Positions 26,859 to 36,173 of a stretch of 64,000 nucleotides of DNA are shown in pieces. Position 1 is the stretch's first letter, and each line of letters opens with the position of its first letter. Made by a program: the position numbers and the translations under genes. Origin of the DNA: SR-FBR-E99 sp963732365. Its GTDB lineage: Bacteria; Bacteroidota; Bacteroidia; Bacteroidales; VadinHA17. The notes below the pieces were generated by a model. It was not told where the DNA came from and did no database searches. It saw only the letters and a program-made list of their open reading frames with translations. The stretch covers positions 1,842,836-1,906,835 of the forward strand of contig CAVSZC010000005.1 of assembly GCA_963732365.1 (NCBI GenBank), read 5' to 3'.

Positions 26859-27689
26859 TTAATTTTTCATCACGTATAACATGCTTGCCACAGCTCTCTC
26901 CACCCCGCCTGAGGGTTTATTCACGACGCCCTTCTGTCCCGGGCCGCTTACATACAGTGTGGTTGACCCGCCACCGTCAAGATTGAGGGCATCAACACAA
27001 TCGAGCAAGTGCGCCAACTCCCTCAGTTCAGTAAGGTTCATGCCCTCTGCATATCCCGGCTGTCGTCCGTCGACGGCGACGAGCAGGATATCTCCTTTTG
27101 CCGTTATGGCAACGAATGATCGCGGGTGCCTCGCTGTGTTGAAAGGGATGTCTGCCAGGGTAACGTCTATATTATCGGCTATCAGCAGCGGCCCGCTGAC
27201 CATTGCATAATCATCCTCAGCTGCACCGGCCTTCTCCTTATCCCTGGTCCAGTATGTAATTTCAGCCTCCTCTCCCGTGGAAGAGAAGACCCCTGTTGCC
27301 CGGACATTAAACTCACCTTCTGCCGTTGTTGCTATTACACTGTCTTTGATGCTTATATAATGCGTATTGTACCCCTCGGCCATGTTGAAAAACGTTCCGT
27401 TTATTGCCGCCACTGCTCCGCAGCTGTCAGCAAAGGTGCTGGTCAATACGCGTCCGCCCGGCACTCCAACACAAAACTCGAAATTTGCTTTCCCAGGGTC
27501 TATCTTTAATACATAAATTGCCTGAAATGATTCAAGGTAATTTGTCACTGCCGATTTCAGTACTACACCGGTAGCGATACGCTTATTGTCCCAGTCAATT
27601 TCTGATCGGGGATCAGAATCCTCGCACGACTGCACCATGAGCAGACAATATGCCAGAAGAAATGGTAATTTTAAATGGAAGTACCTCAT
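26859..27689 (-). CDS. phosphodiester glycosidase family (NAGPA-like) lipoprotein
   Basis: The ATG at 27689 gives 276 aa with a signal ending in LLMVQSC, so it is probably lipidated. The body matches the NAGPA domain: AAINGTFFNMAEGYN, RHPRSFVAITAKGDILLVAVDGRQ and DALNLDGGGSTTLYV. Members cleave sugar-1-phosphodiester bonds, for instance in exopolysaccharide or lipid-linked glycans. It begins 8 bp after the stop of the ferrochelatase-like gene, so it is co-transcribed with the block above. Confidence 0.87.
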   Translation of the reverse strand: MRYFHLKLPFLLAYCLLMVQSCEDSDPRSEIDWDNKRIATGVVLKSAVTNYLESFQAIYVLKIDPGKANFEFCVGVPGGRVLTSTFADSCGAVAAINGTFFNMAEGYNTHYISIKDSVIATTAEGEFNVRATGVFSSTGEEAEITYWTRDKEKAGAAEDDYAMVSGPLLIADNIDVTLADIPFNTARHPRSFVAITAKGDILLVAVDGRQPGYAEGMNLTELRELAHLLDCVDALNLDGGGSTTLYVSGPGQKGVVNKPSGGVERAVASMLYVMKN

Positions 27690-27697
27690 TGTCTTAT

Positions 27698-29044
27698 TTA
27701 TTTGTTTCCAAGTATCTCTGCTATTGAAGCCGCCGCAGCTTCTGCGACATATTTTCTGTAAGGTCCGACCGGACATCCGACGTAAATGGCTGTCGTCTTC
27801 CCTTCCCTGAAGGTTCGCATGAGAGGCTTCTCCCAGTCAGGGTAGGGGATGGGAGCATGCATGTCATAGTCGCTGAAGATGGTATATTTCTTCATGGCAT
27901 GGAATATCATCAGGTCAGTGTTCTCGGCAATAAAGTCTGTCGGTACTTCCAGTGCATAGTCATATCTTTCGGTTATCGCCTTTCTGAATGCATCCAGGGT
28001 AGAAAACTTTTTTCTGCGGGGGTCCCAGTAATGGTCAGCATATTCGTCATCGCTCCAGGTGAGTTGCCACTTTCCGCCCCACTCATCCATTGCCTCCCTC
28101 ATCTTATCTTCAAGGGGCTGCCTGTACTCATGTGCACGTTTGTTCAGTGTGTCATGTTTGAATGGATTGCCGTGTCTCGACAATACAAGAAGCACTGAGC
28201 TGTCAGCAGGTATTTGTCTGAGCTGATCACGAACCATCTGAACGTAGGCTTCACGCAATGCAGGCTGGTTGCCTGGCTGATCTCCAAAGATCAGTTTGGC
28301 GCGGCCGTTGACAATGCGGTGTACCCTGGGCATCGCCAGGGCATAATCTTCAAAGTCACAGAAGACCGGATTGCTGTAGCACTGGTAGATAATAGTTTCA
28401 CAGCCTGCATGAAGCAACTCTTCCACAGCCTGCTTCAACGAGTTTTCGTCAATGTACCTGGCATGCCGAAATTCAACATCAGCAAAATCTTTTCTCAGCA
28501 GGGTGACAGCCTCTTCAAATACCTTTCTGCACTGAAAGGCCCAGGCGATTTTCTTTTCAGGGATCAGGCTGCCGAAATACCAGCCTGCAATCTTGGCAGC
28601 GCTCTTCTGGCAGACATCCGGAGCACCTCCCTTGCCGTCACCCTTATAAAGGAAGTAGCCATGGTCCCAGGGATTCCTTTTCATTCCCGGCGGCCGCCAT
28701 TCAACCTTGCACTCAACATATGGCTCCCCTCTCCGATTGGTAGCTGAACCGTACATATCTACCAGCTTCTGCGGCACGAATGATTCCCGCGCAAGGGGGT
28801 TTCCCGGGTCTATCAGGGCTATGCCCCTGTCAGCCAGCACAATTCTGTGAAGAAAAAATGGGAGGGAGTAATCAAAGACATGATCCATGAAATCGATGTA
28901 GAAGCCGGGCTGATAATCTTCAGGCATTCCCAGGTCTGCCATGATGATTCCAGGCTTACCCTTCGGACGGCGGTCGTGACCCCTGAAGAGTACCTCGTAA
29001 CCGTAACGGTTACCCAATTGCCAGTGACGAAGCCATTCAAGCAT
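27698..29044 (-). CDS. uncharacterised protein, possibly ferrochelatase-fold
   Basis: I do not recognise this 448-aa cytoplasmic protein with certainty. No signal peptide or membrane helix is visible. VLLVLSRHGNPFKHDTLNK and ETIIYQCYSNPVFCDFEDY recall the two-lobed chelatase fold (HemH/CbiX), where a histidine of an HG motif binds metal, but the overall match is weak. It overlaps the preceding broken lipoprotein gene by 8 bp and precedes the NAGPA gene by 8 bp. Confidence 0.5.
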   Translation of the reverse strand: MLEWLRHWQLGNRYGYEVLFRGHDRRPKGKPGIIMADLGMPEDYQPGFYIDFMDHVFDYSLPFFLHRIVLADRGIALIDPGNPLARESFVPQKLVDMYGSATNRRGEPYVECKVEWRPPGMKRNPWDHGYFLYKGDGKGGAPDVCQKSAAKIAGWYFGSLIPEKKIAWAFQCRKVFEEAVTLLRKDFADVEFRHARYIDENSLKQAVEELLHAGCETIIYQCYSNPVFCDFEDYALAMPRVHRIVNGRAKLIFGDQPGNQPALREAYVQMVRDQLRQIPADSSVLLVLSRHGNPFKHDTLNKRAHEYRQPLEDKMREAMDEWGGKWQLTWSDDEYADHYWDPRRKKFSTLDAFRKAITERYDYALEVPTDFIAENTDLMIFHAMKKYTIFSDYDMHAPIPYPDWEKPLMRTFREGKTTAIYVGCPVGPYRKYVAEAAAASIAEILGNK

Positions 29045-31107
29045 AGGTCTTTATCGTTACGGCGACAGTTATCCTTTCCGGCTTGTTGAATACCCTGCTC
29101 TTTCCCTGTTCCGCCGAAGGAGCGTTTGTCGCCGCCTCATACAGGTTCCATTCATTTTCATTTATCTTTTCAAGATGAAACAATCTCTTCGGATCCTTGA
29201 GCCTCTCCCTCTGATCAGCCGTAAAGGCACCGGTCAGCCTGGCCTTCTCCCACTCCCTTATAACATCAAGGAGCTGGCCGGTTATCGGATTGCTTCTTGC
29301 GGCATTCATCCTCACAACCATGGCAAAGCCCGCATCATAGCCGGCTGACCTCGCAAGCATCCATTCCATCTCTTCCATGGTAGTGGTTGCAGTGAGCATA
29401 TACCATCCCAGCATATTGGGGTAATAATTCCTTGAGAGAAAGGCCTGGTTGCTTATCCTGTATTCCTGCATGCTCTCGGTGAATCCTCCGTACCACGGCT
29501 CGCCCCAGTTGCAAACCGTGTTGATGTACCAGTAGTAGGGGAGTGAACGGCTTGTGCCGTTGACAAATTCATGGTCAAGAGTCCTGTAAAAATCTTCTGC
29601 AAAGAGGCTCTGCGCGAAATCACCTTCACCCGAAGCCTGACACCCCTCATAACCGTCAAAATCGAGATGGTTTATTCCTGTCTTGTTAAAGAACTCTCCA
29701 AGGCTGACTGCAATCTCTCTCTGTAATTCAATGTCAGGAAAGAAAACCTTGTAGCCGTGATCAATAAGCTTACTCACTGTGTCATTCCCCGCATGGTTTG
29801 ATGCTGCAGTTCCGAAGGCACCACGCCGGCAACCGGAAAGTATATAAGGTTCCGCACCGGAAACATCATTGTACACAATAATTTCACTCCCTATCATGAC
29901 AGCATGAAGGTTGTTCTCCTTCTTCTGGCTGAAGTATTTTTCTGTTGAGACCTCAATCTCAGTATCAGTGGCAGAGATATCACGCGCCAGCAATCCGTAG
30001 CCCGTATGGGCAAGTCTCCGGTCGGGAACAGGGGATACATACGGATCATTGGTATTGATGAAGTTGGTGAGTGTATGAACGCCAAAATTCAGCCCGGCCT
30101 GCACCGGCTTTCGCCACACACCTCCTTATCCCTTCAATTCCGCCGGGGAAGATGGCTGTGTCTAATTCATAGTGTCCCCATGTTTTGAAAGGCCCCTCAT
30201 GGTAGACGGAAAAGAAGCCGCCTCTGACAGTGTAACCGATAACTTCATCAATCTCTGACTCACGGAAATCAGAGATCAGGTAAGAGGGGCTGCGGAGGAA
30301 TGCCTTTTTGGTCCAGACGCCCTTGCAGGTCGGGTAGGGCAGATCCTCTGCTATGACTATCTGTTCAATTATGTCAAGCACATCAGGTTCGTTGCAGGAG
30401 AAGAGTGCGATACCACTGCCTGTTACTGTTTCACCCTTTATTGGTTTTACGGGTATGTCATCATGCCACATCGCATAGACCTGCCTCTCTCTGTCACGGT
30501 TGAGGGAGTATGCCTGCATGCTGCTGCCCGACCTGAAAGGCCAGGCGAGAGATCCTCTGTCTTCACTCAAACCGTTCTCATTGAAAAATCCACCGAGAGT
30601 CTTTGGGTTCAATACCAGCATGCCGATGGCAACATTGTCATCCCTCACCACTCCAACCGCCTCGCCTATTGTTTTTGAGATTGCAGTATAAACGGGACCC
30701 CATGCCACTCCGTCTATCTTGTCGGCGGGTTCCGCCCTTATCACATGAAAAGTTATATGAGTCTCTTTATTGGTAACCTGAACGTCAACCTGGGCGTCCG
30801 GGTTTTCAAAATCAAGACTCAGAACGCCCTTTTTCCTGCTATATATTGCAGACGCGGGATTATGCCTGGCCCCTTCCGAGATCACAGAGAAGAAATATGA
30901 AATAGTATCAGCATTCAGATAGTTTATCCCTGTTCGTGTGTTGATAAGTTCACTTAATCTTCCGTTATCGTCAAGTGAAATCTTTACCCCCTGCGCCTCA
31001 AATGAGATCTTATCACGGCTTATGCAACCTGATATGAGCACCAGGGTAATCAGGGCCAGAACTTTGACAAGGTGGCTCCGGCGAGTATATTTCCAATTTT
31101 CCTTCAT
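29037..31107 (-). pseudogene. large lipoprotein, glycosidase-like, split by one apparent frameshift
   Basis: Two overlapping frames (30046-31107 and 29037-30119) read as one protein of about 690 aa. The first half has a lipoprotein signal (LVLISGCISRD) and ends as KAGAGRAEFWRSYTH. The second frame, one base over, reads QAGLNFGVHTLTNFINTNDP, which is the natural continuation. Joining needs removal of one base near 30095-30115 (GC-rich run). The second half has INHLDFDGYEGCQASGEGDF and a tryptophan-rich WYINTVCNWGEPWYGG, suggesting a carbohydrate-active TIM barrel; the family is unknown. It may be a sequencing error rather than true decay. Confidence 0.65.
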
Positions 31108-31129
31108 TTTCTTACTTACTGCGATCAAA

Positions 31130-32291
31130 CTATTCAATCCAGTTGTTCTTTTCAAACAGGGTGATGCCTCCGATGATTAAATTATTAAGGTCCTCAGGCG
31201 GCCTGTTAAAGAGGCCGATATAAAGGATATCCTTTTCAGGGATTGAAACATAGAATGCCCTGAATCCACCCTGGTCACCCGTATGGTAGATGAACCTGAC
31301 GCTGAAATTATTCTTTTCATCCAGGAACTGATCTTCACCTATAAACCAGCTGTAACCGATAAACGGTTCTGCATCGGCAGCCCAGGTTTCAGGACGATAG
31401 ACGGATCTTGATTCATCGGTTAATTCTCTGCCCAGGAATGCGTTATGCCGGATAGCCTTTTCATACATTGCAAGTTCAGTGACTAGAGCTCCAGACACCT
31501 CCGTTGCCAGCGGCTGCGAAAGTAGGAAACTCACCGTAGTCAGACTCTGTCCACTTTCCGTCTGCCATCTCATATGCGTGTGACACGCCTGTCTCGGGGT
31601 GAGGACCGTCGGTAATTGTGCTTGTAACCATGCCTGCAGGCCTGAAAATCCTTTCAGCAATGAAATCCTGCCACTTTTGTCCGCTGACCTGCTCTAAGAT
31701 CAGCGCAAGTCCGTTGAACGCAGGATTGGAATACTCATAATCCGAGCCCGGTTCAAAAACCAGGTTCTCTGCCTGCATCACGGGGGCCCAGTTCTCATAG
31801 TCCTTTGCAGTGATGAAATACTCCCTGTTCTCGCTCACCGGCCTGTTGTCAGGCAATCCCGATGTGTGGGTCAGCAGGTGCATCACCGTCACCCTGTCGG
31901 CTATTTCCCTGCTTTTAAAGCCGGGAAAATATTTGCTCACCGGGTCTGCGACCGACAGTTTGCCTTTCTCCTGCAGTATCAGTATCCCGTTGGCCACGAA
32001 AGTCTTTGAGACCGAGCCGAGGTTGAAGAGAGTATTCGCGGTTATCTTCACCCCGGTCACCATGTCGGCAAGGCCGAAGCACTTCAGATATGCGACGCTG
32101 TCACCCTTCATGACAAGAACCGCTCCTCCGGGCAGATGATCCTCTGCTGCAAAGGCACTATAGAGACTGTCAATTTCATGTGTAAGCCCCGGAGAGAGCA
32201 CCTGTGCTGACAGCGGCCGGCCGGAGACAGCCAGTATGAAGACCGAAACAGCAGCTATCACCCTGGCTGCAAATGTTGGAATCATAATCAT
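31130..32291 (-). pseudogene. serine hydrolase of the beta-lactamase/PBP family, frameshifted
   Basis: The first frame (31476-32291) has a signal peptide and beta-lactamase fold motifs SxxK (GSVSKTF) and YxN (YEYSNPAF), then ends in GGVWSSSH. The second frame (31130-31660) continues one base over with VTELAMYEKAIRHNAFLG and carries the third motif HxG (YHTGDQGGF). Removing one T near 31485 (AGCTCTAGTC to AGCTCAGTC) restores a single protein of about 385 aa. Family members are class C beta-lactamase-like or D-aminopeptidases. The start overlaps the P1 peptidase stop by 4 bp. It could also be an assembly error. Confidence 0.78.
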
Positions 32292-33454
32292 TTTTCGTTC
32301 AGCCTATTGTATTTACGGAGTATCTCGAGCGTCTTTTCAACAGGCAGGGCCTCAACTGTCATCCCGTTCCTGGCTTTAGTTGTTTTAGCTGCAAAGAGTG
32401 AGTTTATTATAGCCTCCTCCGTTGCCTCCGCAGCAGCCTGGAATAACAGGTCCATCTCGTCATTCCTGATCTCGCGCCACTGCTCGTACATGGAGTCGGA
32501 AGAGTAGGGGATACGCAGCTCCTCTGCCGTCGATACTGCAATGACATAATCTCCGCTGCCGTTTGATCCGGATGCTCCTGTTCGCATCATGCCGGCAAAA
32601 GCCCTGGAACCCAGCCTCTTCAGGTTCCTGGAGGTGAGAGGCGCATCGGTCATTACCACAATCATGCATGACCCGTCTTCCTTGTACTCACTGGCGGTGG
32701 TCCTGAAGCTGTAACGTCCGAGCTCCTGCCCGACGGGTACACCGTTGACATGCAGTATCCCTCCGTAGTTCGTCTGTACCAGCACACCCACGGTATAACC
32801 ACCCCTGGTGGCAGGCAGCACTCGCGATGATGTGCCTATCCCTCCCTTGAACCCGAAACAGACGGTTCCGGTGCCGGCACCAACGCTGCCCTCGGCAACA
32901 GGACCACCGGCTGCATTCCTGATCGCCTCCAGGACATGCTCCGTTGTGATATGCCTTCCCCTGACGTCATTAATCCTGGCATCGTTGGTCTCTCCAACCA
33001 CGGCGTTGACGCTTGTCACTCCCTCATTGCCGGGCTGCTTGAGCGTATACTCTATGACAGCTGCGGCGGCCGCCGGTACACTTAGCGTGTTGGTCAGCAC
33101 CACCGGGGTCTCGAGGTTTCCCAGCTCTTCAACCTGCGTGTACCCGGCCAGCTTGCCGAATCCGTTCCCAATGAATATACCGGCCGGTACCTTCTGCTGG
33201 AAGATATTTCCGTCATGAGGCAGGATAGCCGTGACGCCTGTCCTTACCGATTCACCCTCAGTTAAAGTGACATGGCCCACCTTTACTCCGGGCACATCTG
33301 TTATGGCATTGTTACTGCCGGTACGCAGTATGCCGATCTCTATTCCGTAATCCCTGGCTCTTTTCATCTGAGCATACGTATTCTGACAGTTCAGGGCCGG
33401 CAGCATTAGCATGACTGCAGCCGCTGCCCTGATAAATTGTCTGTTAATCATCAC
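32288..33454 (-). CDS. P1 family peptidase (DmpA/BapA-like aminopeptidase)
   Basis: The 388-aa protein has a signal peptide (AAAVMLMLPALNC) and the DmpA fold: ITDVPGVKVGHVTL at the N-terminus, NGFGKLAGYTQVEELG, and the self-cleavage region around EDGSCMIVVMTDAPL, where the Ser after Gly becomes the N-terminal nucleophile. Such enzymes release N-terminal D- or beta-amino acids from short peptides. It is secreted to the periplasm. It sits between the two frameshifted hydrolases with gaps of 11 bp and a 4-bp overlap. Confidence 0.9.
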   Translation of the reverse strand: MMINRQFIRAAAAVMLMLPALNCQNTYAQMKRARDYGIEIGILRTGSNNAITDVPGVKVGHVTLTEGESVRTGVTAILPHDGNIFQQKVPAGIFIGNGFGKLAGYTQVEELGNLETPVVLTNTLSVPAAAAAVIEYTLKQPGNEGVTSVNAVVGETNDARINDVRGRHITTEHVLEAIRNAAGGPVAEGSVGAGTGTVCFGFKGGIGTSSRVLPATRGGYTVGVLVQTNYGGILHVNGVPVGQELGRYSFRTTASEYKEDGSCMIVVMTDAPLTSRNLKRLGSRAFAGMMRTGASGSNGSGDYVIAVSTAEELRIPYSSDSMYEQWREIRNDEMDLLFQAAAEATEEAIINSLFAAKTTKARNGMTVEALPVEKTLEILRKYNRLNEK

Positions 33455-33465
33455 TCCTGTTTCGG

Positions 33466-35131
33466 TTACTGCTCTTCAGTGCGGTCAAATACCTTTTTCC
33501 CGCCGACCCAGGTCTGCTGCACCTTCATATCCCATATCTCCACCGGATCTATGGCGGTGATGTCACGGTCAAGCACCACGAAGTCTGCCATTTTACCGGC
33601 TTCGAGCGTTCCCTTTATCTTTTCCTCGAACGAGGCATAAGCTGCATTCTTTGTGTATGCAAGGAGGGCCTGCTCCACCGTGATCTTTTCTTCCGGAACC
33701 CATCCGTCCGGATTCTTATTATCAAGTGTCCTGCGAGTAACTGCTGCATAGATACCCTCGATCGGAGTGGCAGGTGCTACCGGCCAGTCGCTGCCGAAGG
33801 CTACCGTGGCACCTGCGTCAATCAATGACCTGAAGGCATATGTTGTTTTGATTCTCTCAGGGCCGATGTACTCTTCAGCCCATCTGCCGTCGTCAATCGC
33901 ATGATAGGGCTGCATGCATGCAATTACGTTCAGCTTCGCAAACCTCTCAATGTCAGCCGGAGCGATATGCTGTGCATGTTCAATTCTGAACCTGCGGTCT
34001 CTTGACACCATTCTCATTGCCGATGCGTTCATAGGTATCAAGGAGGAAATTGATGGCACGGTCGCCTATAGCATGTATCGCAGCCTGCAAGCCTTCCCTG
34101 TCAGCCTCATAGAGCCATCTGTAAAGGTCTTCCTCGCTATTGACAAAGAATCCGGAGTCTGTCTTCAGATCAGAATAGGGCTCAATGAAAGCCGCAGTAT
34201 GAGACCCCAGTGACCCGTCAACAAACCCTTTGACGCCTCCTGTTCTCACCCATGTGTCTCCGTTACCCTCAATGCTGATCTTTTCATGTTGTGTTGACCA
34301 GGCATGGATGGGGGTCATGACATATATGCGGGTGATCTGTTTCCCCCTGTTGCGCACCCTGTCTATGGCATCTGCATACGCTGAAGCATCTACTGCCTGA
34401 ACTGAGGTGACGCCGTTGGAGGCGAAATATTCCATGGCAGCGATAAGTGCACTCTCTGTCTCTTCCGGTGAGGAGGGAGGTATCTTCCCGAAGATGAGAT
34501 TCATGGCGTTGTCCTTGAACACTCCCGTCAGGTTGCCTGAGGCGTCGCGCACGATGGTGCCGCCGGCGATGTCTTTGACCTTACGGTCGACGCTAGCCAT
34601 CTTCATTGCGAGCGAATTAGCCAGGCCCATGTGTCCGTCAAGACGGCTCACAAATACCGGGTTGTAAGGTGTCACGGAGTCAATCCACCCTCTCTCGGGA
34701 AGTTTCTCCCATCCCTTGCCGTCCCAGTCGCCACCAAGGATCCAGGCACCTGGTTTAAGAGTTCTGGCATACTCACCAATCCTTCTGACAAAATCCTCCG
34801 GAGTGGAGGCATCTCTGAGCTGCACCGAGGTGAGATTCAATCCTCCCTGCAAAAAGTGAACATGGGAATCGATGAATCCGGGGGTAACAAATTTCCCGTT
34901 CATATCAGTTACAACAGTGTTGCTGCCTCTGAATTTCAGAATATCACGGTTAGTGCCGACAGCAACTAAAGTATCTCCGGAGACAGCCATTGCTTCAGCC
35001 AGAGGCCGGAGGTCATTGCCAGTCCATATTTTGGCATTTGTTATTATCATATCGGCTTGCTGGTTTTTATTGCATGAGACCGCTGTCAGGGCGAGTGCGA
35101 TGATGATCAGGCAGTGAAGAATTCTTTTCAT
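33466..35131 (-). pseudogene. amidohydrolase (YtcJ-like) lipoprotein, frameshifted
   Basis: The first frame (33980-35131) has a lipoprotein signal (LALTAVSC), the metal motif DSHVHFLQGG and IHAIGDRAINFL, and then ends as NGVKRPQVQN. The second frame (33466-34059) continues with SRDRRFRIEHAQHIAPADIERF, the catalytic aspartate in FGSDWPVAPATP and the C-terminal beta-sandwich. Removing one A near 34008 restores a continuous protein of about 554 aa. The family hydrolyses amides of unknown nature. The split falls between two metal-ligand histidines, so the gene as written would be dead. Confidence 0.8.
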
Positions 35132-35232
35132 CTTAGAAATTTAATGAGTGCCATTAAATATATACATTTTTACCGTTACTGCACTTCATTGGCGCTGAAA
35201 CAACAAAAACAGAGAAGGTGATGAACAGATAT

Positions 35233-35271
35233 AAAATAAAAAAGCACTGCCCCGTTTTGTCAGGGAGTGCT
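35233..35271 (-). terminator. rho-independent terminator after the DUF1338 gene
   Basis: On the minus strand, AGCACTCCC pairs with GGGGCAGTGCT around a TGACAAAAC loop and is followed by TTTTTTATTTT. It lies 25 bp past the stop at 35296 and separates this gene from the amidohydrolase block. Confidence 0.8.
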
Positions 35272-35295
35272 GTAGAAAATCGAAATTAAACCGGA

Positions 35296-36105
35296 CTATT
35301 TCTTCTGATAGAAGTTTGTGCTTTCGAATATCTTATCAGCAGATTTTGCAATGAATCCGCTGTAGAGATTGCCATTTGAGTCGGGAAATCTCTGAGCAAA
35401 CTCATAATAGCATGAAGGAACCTCAAAAACGCCCTCGATGAATTTTATTTTAACTATATCAGCCATTGTGCTCGACTGCTGAAGGAGTTCTTCGGGAGTA
35501 CCTTTCACCTCACCTCCGGAGCTGTTCAGGAGGTACCCGTTTTTCTTCAGCAACTCATTGACTTTATAGATGTCATTGTATTTGTTCAGGTAATTGATTC
35601 CGACCGTGAAATGATTTGCCCTGAATCCGAAGATGTAGAACCATGCTGCATATTCAGACTCTTCCCTGAGGCGCGTATATACCTCGTACGAGAGGGGATT
35701 GAACAGAGTGCCCGCAAATATTAAATCATCCGCTCTGAATCTTGCATTGTCAGCCTTTTCAAGAAGATTGCTGAAGGTCTTCTGAATATATGAAGAGCAA
35801 TCTGAGAGTATCAGCTGACTTATAAAGATACGGGGAGAAGTCTTTTCTCCCGGCAATTCAAAATGCCTGGCAAAAAGGTGCTTGTCTTTGAATTCGTATT
35901 CCCCGCTGGGGACATAGCCGTTTTTAATAAACTGTTTTGCCAGAACATCGATGTTTATCGCAGGAAAATCAAGTGTTCTGAAGGCAATGTGATCATTTAC
36001 AACAGTCTCTCCCTCGCTTGAAAACAGGTCGTGGATTCTTCCGGCTGATGGATTCTGGGTGATGTAATCAACCCAGAGACGGTTCAGGATATATTCAAGG
36101 TTCAT
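35296..36105 (-). CDS. DUF1338 family (2-oxoadipate dioxygenase/decarboxylase-like) protein
   Basis: The 269-aa protein carries the family's metal site: His in NDHIAFRTLD, His in ANHFTVGINY, and Glu in SCYYEFAQRFPD, plus the arginine of AFRT. Related HglS/YdcJ enzymes convert 2-oxoadipate to 2-hydroxyglutarate in lysine breakdown and use Fe(II). The protein is shorter than HglS, as is usual for the bacterial short form. It has no signal peptide. It is followed by a strong terminator and seems a single-gene unit. Confidence 0.85.
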   Translation of the reverse strand: MNLEYILNRLWVDYITQNPSAGRIHDLFSSEGETVVNDHIAFRTLDFPAINIDVLAKQFIKNGYVPSGEYEFKDKHLFARHFELPGEKTSPRIFISQLILSDCSSYIQKTFSNLLEKADNARFRADDLIFAGTLFNPLSYEVYTRLREESEYAAWFYIFGFRANHFTVGINYLNKYNDIYKVNELLKKNGYLLNSSGGEVKGTPEELLQQSSTMADIVKIKFIEGVFEVPSCYYEFAQRFPDSNGNLYSGFIAKSADKIFESTNFYQKK

Positions 36106-36173
36106 CTTAATAAGGAATTAGATATCTTAAACAAGAGTGAATAACACATAAGCCATTTAATTTGTTCAGAATC

